Position numbers and translations under genes: made by a program. Under the pieces are notes generated by a model. It did no database searches. It was not told where the DNA came from and saw only the letters and a list, made by a program, of their open reading frames with translations. Shown in pieces: positions 43,721-52,382 of a DNA stretch of 64,000 bases; the first letter of the stretch is position 1, and every line of letters begins with the position of its first letter. The DNA is from Candidatus Poribacteria bacterium (lineage in GTDB: Bacteria; Poribacteria; WGA-4E; GCA-2687025). The stretch is from positions 34,648 through 98,647 of the forward strand of contig JABGQA010000074.1 of assembly GCA_018644665.1 (NCBI GenBank), read 5' to 3'.

Positions 43721-44506
43721 CTATGCCTCGGCGGCGTCGATCGAAAACAGATTCCTGGCGGCGTCCGTCGTCGTGGTGGCGAGAGCGGCGACTGATATGC
43801 CGCGGAGTTCGGCCACCTGCTCCGCAACGGCGACCACATACGCCGGTTCGTTCCGCTTGCCGCGCCTGCACTGAGGAGTTAGCCACGGCGAGTCCGTCTC
43901 CAGGACGAAACTCCCGTCCGGTAGGCCCGCGACGGTGTCGCGCAGCGCCTGGGACTTCGGGTACGTGACTGTCCCGCCGATCCCCAGGACGCAACCCATC
44001 TCGATGGCCCTTGACGCAACGTCGTCGGAATCGCCGAAGCAGTGGAGGAGCGGCCGCGCGACGCCCACGTAGTCGCCGAGGATGGCAAGCACGTCATCCG
44101 TGGCGTCGCGATTGTGGATCACGAGCGGGAGGCCGAGGTCGATCGACAACTCGATCTGGCCTCTGAACGCGGTCGCCTGCATGTCTCGGGGGGTGAGATC
44201 GCGGTAGTAGTCCAGCCCGGTCTCGCCGATGGCGACGACGCGCGGGCCGCCGGCGATGTCGCGCAGTTCCGCGCGAAGGTCGCCCGTCCAGGCATCGGCG
44301 TCGTGCGGGTGCAGCCCAGCGGTCGCCCAGCATTGGTCGGAGTGCTCCGCGAGCGACGCGGCCGCGCGAGACGACTCCACATCAATGCCGACGTTGAGGA
44401 CGCCGAGGACGTTCGCAATGCGCGCGCGAGCGAGCGTGTCATCTCGGTCCGCGTCGAACGCCGAGAGCTGGACGTGGGCGTGCGTGTCGAACAGGGCCAG
44501 GCCCAT
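43721..44506 (-). CDS. tatD: TatD-family metal-dependent hydrolase/DNase
   Basis: 261 residues. An amidohydrolase-type TIM barrel with DTHAHVQL (first metal pair), TAGLHPHDAD, AIGETGLDYYRD (Glu ligand), LVIHNRDA, LHCFGDSDD and LETDSPWLTPQ with the final Asp. TatD enzymes are 3'-5' DNases and may proofread D-aminoacyl-tRNA. The start codon shares one base with the metG stop, matching the common metG-tatD pairing. Confidence 0.93.
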   Translation of the reverse strand: MGLALFDTHAHVQLSAFDADRDDTLARARIANVLGVLNVGIDVESSRAAASLAEHSDQCWATAGLHPHDADAWTGDLRAELRDIAGGPRVVAIGETGLDYYRDLTPRDMQATAFRGQIELSIDLGLPLVIHNRDATDDVLAILGDYVGVARPLLHCFGDSDDVASRAIEMGCVLGIGGTVTYPKSQALRDTVAGLPDGSFVLETDSPWLTPQCRRGKRNEPAYVVAVAEQVAELRGISVAALATTTTDAARNLFSIDAAEA

Positions 44507-46440
44507 CAGGAGACACGCGAGCCGGACGGGATGTCTTTTGAGAACTCCGCGAGCACGAGTGACCCGTCCTCGGCGTTTCCAGCGAGCAGCATGCCCTGCG
44601 ACTCGATGCCGAACACCTTGCGCGGCTTGAGGTTCGCGACAACGGCGATGCGCTTGCCTACCATCTCTTCCGGGGTATAGTGCTGCGCCACACCCGCGAC
44701 GATCGTGCGCCGCTCGTCGCCCACCTGGATGGTCAGCTTCAGCAGCTTGTCGGCCTTGGGCACCGCTTCGGCCTCCAACACCTCCGCCGTCCGCAGGTCG
44801 ACCTTCATGAAGTCGTCGAACGTGATGAAGGCGTCCTCTACAGCCGCCTCCGCCGCGGGCTCGCCTCCGGCCTCATCGGCTTCTGAGGCCGTGGCCTCTT
44901 CGTCGTCCTCCTCGGTCACCTCCAAGCGTGGGAAAAGTGGCGCGACGTCGCCGAGAGGCGCGTCGGCCGCGAGGCCGCCCCACGAGAGCGTGGAGAAGTC
45001 CTGCCCGTCGGGGTCGGCGATCCCAAGTTGCCTGTGAATGCCGGCGGCGCCTGTAGGTATCGCCGGAGTGACCATCACCGCGGCCCAGCGGACGGCCTCC
45101 ATCGCGCAATACAAGATAGTGCCCGCACGCGTCTTGTCGCCGCTCTTGGCGACCTTCCACGGCTGGGTATCGGCCATGTACTTATTGGCCGTTCGCACCA
45201 GGCCGAGCGCCTGGTCTAAGCCCGAGTGGACCGCGTAGTCGTCCATGAGGCTGACGTATTCATCCCGGGCCGCCTCGGCCGCTTCCACGAGCGCGCGGTC
45301 TTCATCGGTGAGGTCCCCGAGCGCCGGCGTCCGCCCATCGAAGTGCTGCTTCACCAGGTTGAGCGTGCGGTTCAGCATGTTGCCGAGGTCGTTCGCAAGG
45401 TCGGCGTTGTACCGAGCGACGAAGGACGCCCATGAGAAGTCGCCGTCCTGCCCGAAGGGCATGTCTCGCACTAGGAAATACCGGATGGCATCCGCGCCGA
45501 ACTGGTCCACCGCCTGAACCGGGTCCACATAGATCCCGCGCGACTTGCTCATCTTCTCGCCGCGCAACGTGAGGAAGCCGTGCACGCAGACCTTGCCAGG
45601 CAAGGGCAGGCCTGCGCTCATGAGCATCGCGGGCCAGTAGATGCAGTGGAAACGCCAGATGTCCTTCCCGATGACGTGCACATCGGCCGGCCAGTACTTC
45701 TCGTACATGGCGTCGTCGGCGGGGAAGCCAACGCCCGTGAGGTAGTTGATGAGCGCGTCGAACCAGACGTAGATGACGTGCTCTTCGTCCACAGGCGTGG
45801 GGATGCCCCACTTGATCGTCGTTCGGGAAATGCTGAAGTCGCGCAGACCCCGCTCAATGAACGCCATGACCTCATTGCGGCGGGACGCCGGCTGCACGAA
45901 CTCCGGGTGCTCGCGATGGAAGTCGAGGAGGGGCTTCTCGTATTTGGACAACGAGAAGAAGAAGTTCTCCTCGGACAGCCACTCGCACTCGGTTTCGTGG
46001 GTCGGGCACTCCGAGCCGTTCACGAGGTCGTCTTCCTCGTAGAAGGCTTCGCAGGAGGTGCAGTAGTAGCCGTCGTACGTGTTCTTGTAGATGTCGCCGT
46101 TGTCGAATGCGCGTTGGAAGAACTCGCGGGCGGCTTCCTTGTGGCGGGGCTGCGTCGTGCGGAGGAAGTCGTCGTTGGAGATCCCCAAGGCCTGCCATGT
46201 GCTGCTGATGGCGGCGGCCATCTCGTCGACGTACTCCTGAGGGTCCTTCCCCAGTTCTCGGGCCTTCCGCTCACAATTCTGAGAGTTTTCGTCCAGGCCC
46301 GTGAGGAACCAGACGTCGTATCCGGCGAGCCGCTTGTATCGCGCGATGACGTCCGTGACGACCATCTCGTACGAGTGCCCGAGGTGGGGCAGCGCGTTGA
46401 CATACGGGATCGCGGTCGTGATGTAGAACTTCGGCTTCAT
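44506..46440 (-). CDS. metG: Methionyl-tRNA synthetase with C-terminal tRNA-binding domain
   Basis: 644 residues from ATG 46440 (GGGGA upstream). Class I motifs: LPHLGHSYE (HIGH) and GEKMSKSRG (KMSKS). The zinc knuckle CTSCEAFYEED...CPTH is of the C3H type. Residues ~510-540 are an acidic Ala/Glu linker, and the last ~105 residues are the EMAP-II/Trbp-like dimerisation and tRNA-binding domain (DLRTAEVLEAEAVPKADKL). It charges tRNA-Met. Confidence 0.97.
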   Translation of the reverse strand: MKPKFYITTAIPYVNALPHLGHSYEMVVTDVIARYKRLAGYDVWFLTGLDENSQNCERKARELGKDPQEYVDEMAAAISSTWQALGISNDDFLRTTQPRHKEAAREFFQRAFDNGDIYKNTYDGYYCTSCEAFYEEDDLVNGSECPTHETECEWLSEENFFFSLSKYEKPLLDFHREHPEFVQPASRRNEVMAFIERGLRDFSISRTTIKWGIPTPVDEEHVIYVWFDALINYLTGVGFPADDAMYEKYWPADVHVIGKDIWRFHCIYWPAMLMSAGLPLPGKVCVHGFLTLRGEKMSKSRGIYVDPVQAVDQFGADAIRYFLVRDMPFGQDGDFSWASFVARYNADLANDLGNMLNRTLNLVKQHFDGRTPALGDLTDEDRALVEAAEAARDEYVSLMDDYAVHSGLDQALGLVRTANKYMADTQPWKVAKSGDKTRAGTILYCAMEAVRWAAVMVTPAIPTGAAGIHRQLGIADPDGQDFSTLSWGGLAADAPLGDVAPLFPRLEVTEEDDEEATASEADEAGGEPAAEAAVEDAFITFDDFMKVDLRTAEVLEAEAVPKADKLLKLTIQVGDERRTIVAGVAQHYTPEEMVGKRIAVVANLKPRKVFGIESQGMLLAGNAEDGSLVLAEFSKDIPSGSRVS

Positions 46441-46535
46441 GGGTTCCCCGGCGACGGTATCAGGGCCTGCGGACGATCCGCCATAGCGGGACGCGGAAGC
46501 GGCCGACGGAGCGCGACGGTCCGCGCGCGGCCGAA

Positions 46536-47534
46536 CTATAGAAGACTGGCACGACCCCAAGGGGAGGTCAAGGGTGTCTGCGCCAACTGTAACGCTAGCG
46601 ATTCCAGCGCGAGCGGGGCGCTGATGTTGCGGCGCAGACGGTGGCTCGTGTCCATCACGGCGCGCATCTTGGCCCGCAGCGACGCGTAGGTCTCTCGCTT
46701 CGCCAGGAACCGCAGTGTGCGAGCGTGCTCGGCATGCTCGAGGGCCGCGCCCTCGTCGATGGTTACGAGCAGGAGATCGTGGTACCAGCTCAACAGATCG
46801 TCGAGCCTGGCGGGGTCTCGCTGCCACTCGTCGGCGAGTCGGAACGCGGCCACTGGCGAGGAATCCGCGATCGGCGCCGGCACATCGTCGTCCGCCGCGG
46901 CCTCCTCGCCAATCGTGCTCAGCGCCATTCCGATGCGTCCCCGGGCGCGCAGGGCGAGCGTCTTCGCGCGCTGAGCGTCGACTCCGCGTTTGGTGAGCCC
47001 CTCTACGGCGCTCTCGATTGTCAGGGGCAGGAATCGTAGCTCCTGACTGCGCGAGCGGATCGTCGGCAGTAGCGCATCGACAGAACTCGTCGTGAGGACA
47101 AGCACGCCCGCTCCGGGCGGCTCTTCCAAGGTCTTCAGCAGCGCGTTGGCCGCCTCGGGACGCATCTTCTCAGCGTCGGTCACGACGAACACCTTGTAGC
47201 GCCCCTCGTGGGGCCGCAGGCTTATCTGCCGCTGAAGCTCGCGGATCTGCGCGATGCGGAGCGTTGCTCCATCGGGCCGCACGAAGACGATGTCCGGTTG
47301 GTTGCCGTCCGCGACGCGCCGACAGGAGCCGCACGATCCGCACGCGTCTTTGCCGCCAGCCTCACAGTTGAGCGCCGCAGCGAACGCGGCCGCTACGGTC
47401 TTCTTCCCCAGGCCGGGCACGCCAGCGAACACGTACGCCCCGCCAACGCGACCCGACGAGAGGGCGCGAGCGAGTAGCCGGACCTGCTTCTCGTGGCCGA
47501 TGATCGACCGGAGTGCTGGGAATGCGTCGCTCAT
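46536..47534 (-). CDS. holB: DNA polymerase III delta' subunit
   Basis: 332 residues. AAA+ clamp-loader subunit with GVPGLGKKT (P-loop region), a four-Cys zinc module CGSCGSCRRV at ~65-75, DAEKMRPEAANALLKTLEEP and SRSQELRF (sensor region). The C-terminal collar domain is divergent. It is part of the gamma complex that loads the beta clamp. It lies upstream of metG and tatD on the same strand, a frequent bacterial order. Confidence 0.92.
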   Translation of the reverse strand: MSDAFPALRSIIGHEKQVRLLARALSSGRVGGAYVFAGVPGLGKKTVAAAFAAALNCEAGGKDACGSCGSCRRVADGNQPDIVFVRPDGATLRIAQIRELQRQISLRPHEGRYKVFVVTDAEKMRPEAANALLKTLEEPPGAGVLVLTTSSVDALLPTIRSRSQELRFLPLTIESAVEGLTKRGVDAQRAKTLALRARGRIGMALSTIGEEAAADDDVPAPIADSSPVAAFRLADEWQRDPARLDDLLSWYHDLLLVTIDEGAALEHAEHARTLRFLAKRETYASLRAKMRAVMDTSHRLRRNISAPLALESLALQLAQTPLTSPWGRASLL

Positions 47535-47594
47535 TGGGGCGTGACGGTCCTAGTCTGTCTGTCGCTGGCGTACCGGGCGATGGCGCCGGCTGGC

Positions 47595-50500
47595 CTACGT
47601 CGTCGGCTTGGCGATCCCGCCTAGGTACTCCGCCAGCTTGTCGGCGACGGCCTGGGCGTCCACGTCCGCGAAGTTGAACAGTTCCTTCAGGACGGGCGAC
47701 AACACGCCGGTATCCATGATCGCGTTGGCCACGCGGCCCATGTGGCTGCGACCCGCAGGCGAACCCTCGGTGTTCCCCATGTCCAGGATCTTGATGCTGT
47801 CGATGCGCTCGACCGGCTTCATCATCTGCTCGACGAGTTCAGGCGAGGCCTCGATCAACTCCATGATGGCTTCCTGCACGAGGACGCGCTGCTCGGCGCT
47901 GTTCCGAGCCTGCAAGTGCGCGAGTTCGCCTTCGGCCTTCGCGCGCGCCTCGGACAGGATCGCCTCGGCCAGCCGCTCGATTGGCACGGCCTGACCCTCG
48001 GCGTTGATCACGGACACCTCGCGCTGCCACTCGGCTTCACGGGTGCGCTGCACCGCCGTGACGTTGACCATGGCCTCGCTCTTGTCAGCCTCGGCCTCGA
48101 GCTTGTTCCGTTCGGCGTGTTCGGTATCGCGCTGCCGCTCGTACACGGCGATGTTCCGGTCCTCGCCGCGCACCATCACCTGCTGTTCCTGCGCGATCCG
48201 CGCCTGCTCGACTGTCAACGTCCGTTGGATCTCGGCTTCCTGCACCTGCCGCGTCTGGTCGATCTGCGCGGTCTCGACTATCAGGTTCTTCTCGATGTCG
48301 CGAGTCTGGATGCCACGCTCCTGGTCGATGCGTGCCGTCTCCGTGGCCAGCGCGCGCTCGACGTCTCGGACCTGGACGGCCTCCTGCTGCGCGATCTGCG
48401 CGGTCTCGACGCCCAGGTTCCGTTCGATCTCTCGCTCGCGCACCTGCTGCTCTTGACCCAGCCGGGCCGTCTCGACCCGCAACGTCCGCTCGATTTCGGC
48501 TTCCTGCACCTGCCGCGTCTGGTCGATCTGCGCGGTCTCCACGATCAGGTTCTTGTCGATGTCGCGCGTCTGCACGACGCGTTCCTGGTCGATGCGAGCT
48601 GTCTCGGTCGCCAGGGCACGCTCGACGTCTCGGACCTGCACAGCTTCCTGCTGCGCGATCTGCGCGGTCTCTACGCCCAGGTTCCGCTCGATTTCGCGCT
48701 CGCGCACCTGCTGCTCTTGACCCAGGCGGGCCGTCTCGACCTGCAACGTCCGCTCGATCTCGGCTTCCTGGACCTGCCGTGTCTGGTCGATCTGCGCGGT
48801 CTCTACGATCAGGTTCTTCTCGATGTCTCGCGTTTGGACCACACGTTCCTGGTCGATACGAGCGGTCTCGGTGGCCAGGGCGCGCTCGACGTCTCGGACC
48901 TGGACGGCCTCCTGCTGCGCGATCTGGGCGGTCTCGACACCCAGGTTCCGTTCGATCTCGCGCTCGCGGACCGTTTGCTCCTGCCCCAGGCGCGCCGTCT
49001 CAACCTGCAACGTCCGCTCGATTTCGGCTTCCTGCACCTGGCGTGTCTGGTCGATCTGTGCTGTCTCTACGATCAGGTTCTTCTCGATGTCGCGCGTCTG
49101 GACCACACGTTCCTGGTCGATACGGGCCGTCTCGGTGGCCAGGGCGCGCTCGACGTCTCGGACCTGCACAGCTTCCTGCTGCGCGATTTGCGCGGTCTCG
49201 ACGCCGAGGTTCCGCTCGATCTCTCGCTCGCGCACCTGCTGCTCTTGACCCAGGCGGGCCGTCTCGATGCGCAGTGTTCGCTCGATTTCGGCTTCCTGCA
49301 CCTGCCGCGTCTGGTCGATCTGCGCGGTCTCGACGATCAGGTTCTTCTCGATGTCGCGCGTCTGCACGACGCGTTCCTGGTCGATGCGGGCGGTCTCCGT
49401 CGCGAGGGCTCGCTCGACGTCTCGGACCTGCACGGCTTCCTGCTGCGCGATCTGCGCAGTCTCGACACCCAGGTTCCGCTCGATCTCGCGCTCGCGCACC
49501 TGCTGCTCTTGGCCCAGGCGCGCCGTCTCGATGCGCAGTGTCCGCTCGATTTCCGCTTCCTGCACCTGGCGTGTCTGGTCTATTTGTGCAGTCTCTACGA
49601 TCAGGTTCTTCTCGATGTCCCGCGTCTGTACGAGACGTTCCTGGTCAATGCGCGCGGTCTCGGTGGACAACGCTCGCTCTACGTCGCGGACCTGGACGGC
49701 CTCCTGCTGGGCGATCTGCGCGACTTCGACGCCGAGGTCGCGCTCGATCTCACGCTCCTGCACCTGCTGTTCCTGCGCGAAGCGCGCCGTCTCGACGGTG
49801 AGCATCCGCCCGATCTCGGCTTCCTGGACCTGTCGGGACTGGTCGATTTGCGCGGTCTCGACGTTCAGGTCCTTCTCGATCTCGCGTTCCTGGACGAACT
49901 GCTCCTGCTGTAGGCGCGCCGTCTCTACGCCGAGCAGCTTCTCGACTTCTCGCTCCTGAACTCCCTGCTCCTGCGCGATCTTGGCGCGTTCAATCTGCAG
50001 CTTGGTGGCGTACTCGGTCTCCTGGATTCGCTGGTCCTGCTCGAACTGGAAGACGAGCGTGTCCGCTTCCTGCTCCGCGGCGTACGTGGTGATGTTCCGA
50101 GCCTGCTCCGCCTCCGCCCAGGCCAGGTTCTTGTTGAGCGTGAGTGTCTCGGTCTGCGTGTCTACGGTGATCTCCGTGATGCGGACGTCTGTTTCCAGCT
50201 TGATGCGCTCGGTATCGCGTCTGGCTTCCTGCGTGATCTCCGTGATCTTCAGGATGCCCTGCGCGTCGAACTGGTTGTCGGGGTTCATCGTCGTGAGCGG
50301 GGACTGGTCCACGCGGATCAACGACACGGTCTCTAACGTCAGGCCGTTCTCTTCGAGGTCGTTGAGTACCGCCGCCTGGACGGCTTCGCCGAACTCCGAG
50401 CGCTTCTGCAGGAGATCCTGTAGTTCCTTCTCCGCGGCAACGGTTCGCAACGCGCCTTCCAGCTTTGACTCGAGAAGCTCGGTCAGCTCCTCGGCCGTCA

Positions 50501-50945
50501 TCGTCCGTTCCCCGAGGCTTTGGGCCGCGCGTAGCACGCGCTCCTCAACGGGCTCGACGCGGATGAAGAACGCCGCCTCGATGTCGGCGCGGAGGAAGTC
50601 ATGCGTGATGAGCGCGTCGTGACCCTCGCGGATGATGTCGAGTCGCACCGTGTCGAGGAAGATCTCGCGGACTTCGTGGATGATCGTATTAAGCCAGAGA
50701 CCGCCGGTGATGGAGATCTTCGCCGTTCGTCCACCGGTGCGCACCAGGGCCTGGTCTGCGCGAGGCTTGCGGTAGCGGTACACCGCGGCGACGAACGCCA
50801 CGAGCGGGAGCAGGACGATCAGGCTGGCTTCGGCCGCCCATCGCGTCAGCGCCGAGACGTCCTCGCCGATCGGCATGTACTGCCGCGCGAGGAACGCTGC
50901 CGCCACGCTCGCGATCACAACAGCGATGGCGATGATGAAGCGCAT
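47595..50945 (-). CDS. Giant flotillin-like SPFH protein with ~600-residue regular coiled-coil array
   Basis: 1116 residues against 450-550 for typical flotillins. Two hydrophobic segments (~3-21 and ~41-58) are followed by an SPFH/band-7 domain (~65-230, RLDIIREGHDALITHDFLRADIE...). A Glu/Ala/Gln-rich region then leads into about 27 copies of a 22-residue unit (residues 327-920) of the form xxVQxREIExxLxVETAxIxQE. The C-terminus (VAKAxAEGE-like; ELVEQMMKPVERIDSIKILDMG) is flotillin-type. Flotillins form membrane cages. 22 residues equals two hendecads, so a long straight rod is expected. Last gene of a three-gene operon. Confidence 0.9.
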   Translation of the reverse strand: MRFIIAIAVVIASVAAAFLARQYMPIGEDVSALTRWAAEASLIVLLPLVAFVAAVYRYRKPRADQALVRTGGRTAKISITGGLWLNTIIHEVREIFLDTVRLDIIREGHDALITHDFLRADIEAAFFIRVEPVEERVLRAAQSLGERTMTAEELTELLESKLEGALRTVAAEKELQDLLQKRSEFGEAVQAAVLNDLEENGLTLETVSLIRVDQSPLTTMNPDNQFDAQGILKITEITQEARRDTERIKLETDVRITEITVDTQTETLTLNKNLAWAEAEQARNITTYAAEQEADTLVFQFEQDQRIQETEYATKLQIERAKIAQEQGVQEREVEKLLGVETARLQQEQFVQEREIEKDLNVETAQIDQSRQVQEAEIGRMLTVETARFAQEQQVQEREIERDLGVEVAQIAQQEAVQVRDVERALSTETARIDQERLVQTRDIEKNLIVETAQIDQTRQVQEAEIERTLRIETARLGQEQQVREREIERNLGVETAQIAQQEAVQVRDVERALATETARIDQERVVQTRDIEKNLIVETAQIDQTRQVQEAEIERTLRIETARLGQEQQVREREIERNLGVETAQIAQQEAVQVRDVERALATETARIDQERVVQTRDIEKNLIVETAQIDQTRQVQEAEIERTLQVETARLGQEQTVREREIERNLGVETAQIAQQEAVQVRDVERALATETARIDQERVVQTRDIEKNLIVETAQIDQTRQVQEAEIERTLQVETARLGQEQQVREREIERNLGVETAQIAQQEAVQVRDVERALATETARIDQERVVQTRDIDKNLIVETAQIDQTRQVQEAEIERTLRVETARLGQEQQVREREIERNLGVETAQIAQQEAVQVRDVERALATETARIDQERGIQTRDIEKNLIVETAQIDQTRQVQEAEIQRTLTVEQARIAQEQQVMVRGEDRNIAVYERQRDTEHAERNKLEAEADKSEAMVNVTAVQRTREAEWQREVSVINAEGQAVPIERLAEAILSEARAKAEGELAHLQARNSAEQRVLVQEAIMELIEASPELVEQMMKPVERIDSIKILDMGNTEGSPAGRSHMGRVANAIMDTGVLSPVLKELFNFADVDAQAVADKLAEYLGGIAKPTT
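48186..49967 (-). repeat. Tandem 66-bp units in a 264-bp higher-order repeat within the flotillin gene
   Basis: 27 units of 66 bp encode a 22-residue motif. Units cycle through four types (E-A-V-Q-V-R-D-V, R-V-V-Q-T-R-D-I, R-Q-V-Q-E-A-E-I, Q-Q-V-R-E-R-E-I), giving an 88-residue, 264-bp super-repeat. The marker ACKATCAGGTTCTT recurs at 48277, 48541, 48805, 49069, 49333 and 49597, exactly 264 bases apart. Copies differ mainly at synonymous positions. Confidence 0.95.
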
Positions 50946-50966
50946 ACCGATGGCTCCGGGTCGTGG

Positions 50967-52352
50967 CTAACCGACCATGCGAGTGCGGCCGCGCAACGGC
51001 TGTCGCGGCGACGACGCCCACGCAAGGCTGGCAAGATACGAAAGGGCGTTCCCTATGACGGGACGCGCCGCCTCCGCCGCGTCCTCGCTGCGCGTGTCTA
51101 TGGCGAAGAGGACGTAGGCCCCGTCCCCCCATGGGAGCCGTGCGGCGATCGGCTCCTGGTTGTCGTCACGTCGCGCCAGAATAACATACGTGGGGTCGGT
51201 TGTAACCCAATGGTCGTCCGTGATGATCCCGTCTGTGTCGATCTTGGAAGGCCACGTGAACAGTCCCGTTTGCCGGCCCTCGCGGGTCATCCAGACCTTC
51301 ACGTCCGAGGAGTTCACCACGCGGGCCGGGTGCCGTTCGACAGGCAGCCAGTCGCCCTTCCACTGACCCTGTTCCTCGCCTTCCGCGATGATGTTCTCGT
51401 CGGTGGCGGATGCCCAGAGGACGCCGCCCCGCTGCACCCAGTCGCGGATCGCACGCTCATCGGCGGGCGTGAGGAAATAGTCGCGGTCGTGTCCCGCCGC
51501 GTTCCAGGTGAACCAGATGATGTCGTAGCGGTCCAGCTCCTGCGCTACGGAGGAGAACGGGTCAGAGTTCGCGTCGCCCCTGTTGTCGAGGTTCGAGTTG
51601 ATGCGGATGTGGGTGAACTCGAACGCGTTCTCGTCGTGGTCCTCGAAGTCCACGAGAAGCTCCGGCTCGCGGGTGCGGCTATCGCCCTCAACGACGAGCA
51701 CGGTGAAGCGGCCCGTCGGGAGTATCTTCGCGGAGCTGATGATGTCACCGAAGTGCAGGTCCGAGTCGTGAAGGTTAGGAATCTGGACGCTGAAGTCCCG
51801 CGACCCCATGTCGATCACGAGCTGACGACCTTCGTAGTCCGGGTGCTGGTAGAAGACCACGCGACTACCCGTGAACGGGAAGTTCGGCCCGCGCGTGATG
51901 CGCAGGGACGATATGGAGTCGTTGAGACCGATCTGGCCGAAGTAGTTGACGTCGCGCAGGATGGTGGCTTTCCGGCCCTGGTAGTTCACGTCCTCGAACA
52001 CCTCGGCCACTAAGGGAATCCACCCGTACTGCGGAGCCGTCAACGGGGCCGACGGCGAGAAGCTGAGCGACCGTATCAGGTCACCGAAGTTGTAAGGGAT
52101 CGCGTGGACGTCCGGGTAGTAGCCGGGCGGAAGCACGATGCGCCGTCCCCGGTGACCCGTCTCCTCGTAGAACATCGCGCGTTGGTTGGGAGACGCCTTC
52201 GAGCTGGGTCCGTGGTAGACCTTCAGCGACGAGACCATCTCGGTCATGCCGACCAAGGCGAGGTCGACGAGCGGCTCGATCACGGTTGCGCTCGTGCCCT
52301 GGTAGTACTTGTCGCGGAATAGCTCGACGACGATACGTGGGTAGGCAGCCAT
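50967..52352 (-). CDS. Beta/gamma-crystallin protein with amidotransferase-like C-terminal domain
   Basis: 461 residues, ATG after CAGGAG. No signal peptide. Two beta/gamma-crystallin domains (residues ~8-105 and ~113-215) show paired Greek-key motifs with Y/FxGxxxxI and Ca-site-like N/D-x-x-S-S (NDSISS, FGDIISS). Residues ~220-445 look like a ThuA/GATase-1-like domain (FTVLVVEGDSR...YDIIWFTWNAAGHDRDYFLT...WVQRGGVLWASA). It lies 21 bases from the flotillin gene. The function is unknown; calcium-binding envelope or stress protein by analogy. Confidence 0.8.
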   Translation of the reverse strand: MAAYPRIVVELFRDKYYQGTSATVIEPLVDLALVGMTEMVSSLKVYHGPSSKASPNQRAMFYEETGHRGRRIVLPPGYYPDVHAIPYNFGDLIRSLSFSPSAPLTAPQYGWIPLVAEVFEDVNYQGRKATILRDVNYFGQIGLNDSISSLRITRGPNFPFTGSRVVFYQHPDYEGRQLVIDMGSRDFSVQIPNLHDSDLHFGDIISSAKILPTGRFTVLVVEGDSRTREPELLVDFEDHDENAFEFTHIRINSNLDNRGDANSDPFSSVAQELDRYDIIWFTWNAAGHDRDYFLTPADERAIRDWVQRGGVLWASATDENIIAEGEEQGQWKGDWLPVERHPARVVNSSDVKVWMTREGRQTGLFTWPSKIDTDGIITDDHWVTTDPTYVILARRDDNQEPIAARLPWGDGAYVLFAIDTRSEDAAEAARPVIGNALSYLASLAWASSPRQPLRGRTRMVG

Positions 52353-52382
52353 TCGAACTCCTGTCGCCGCCGCGCACGACCA

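Noticed and set aside
47742..49913. 723-codon open frame on the plus strand opposite the flotillin repeats
   Set aside because: It mirrors the 66-bp repeat unit of the real gene, is Leu/Asp-rich without a known domain and has no ribosome site; the flotillin reading has clear SPFH homology.
48186..49967. Regularly spaced repeats resembling a CRISPR-like array
   Set aside because: There are no unique spacers; the whole segment is an open frame with 22-residue periodicity.
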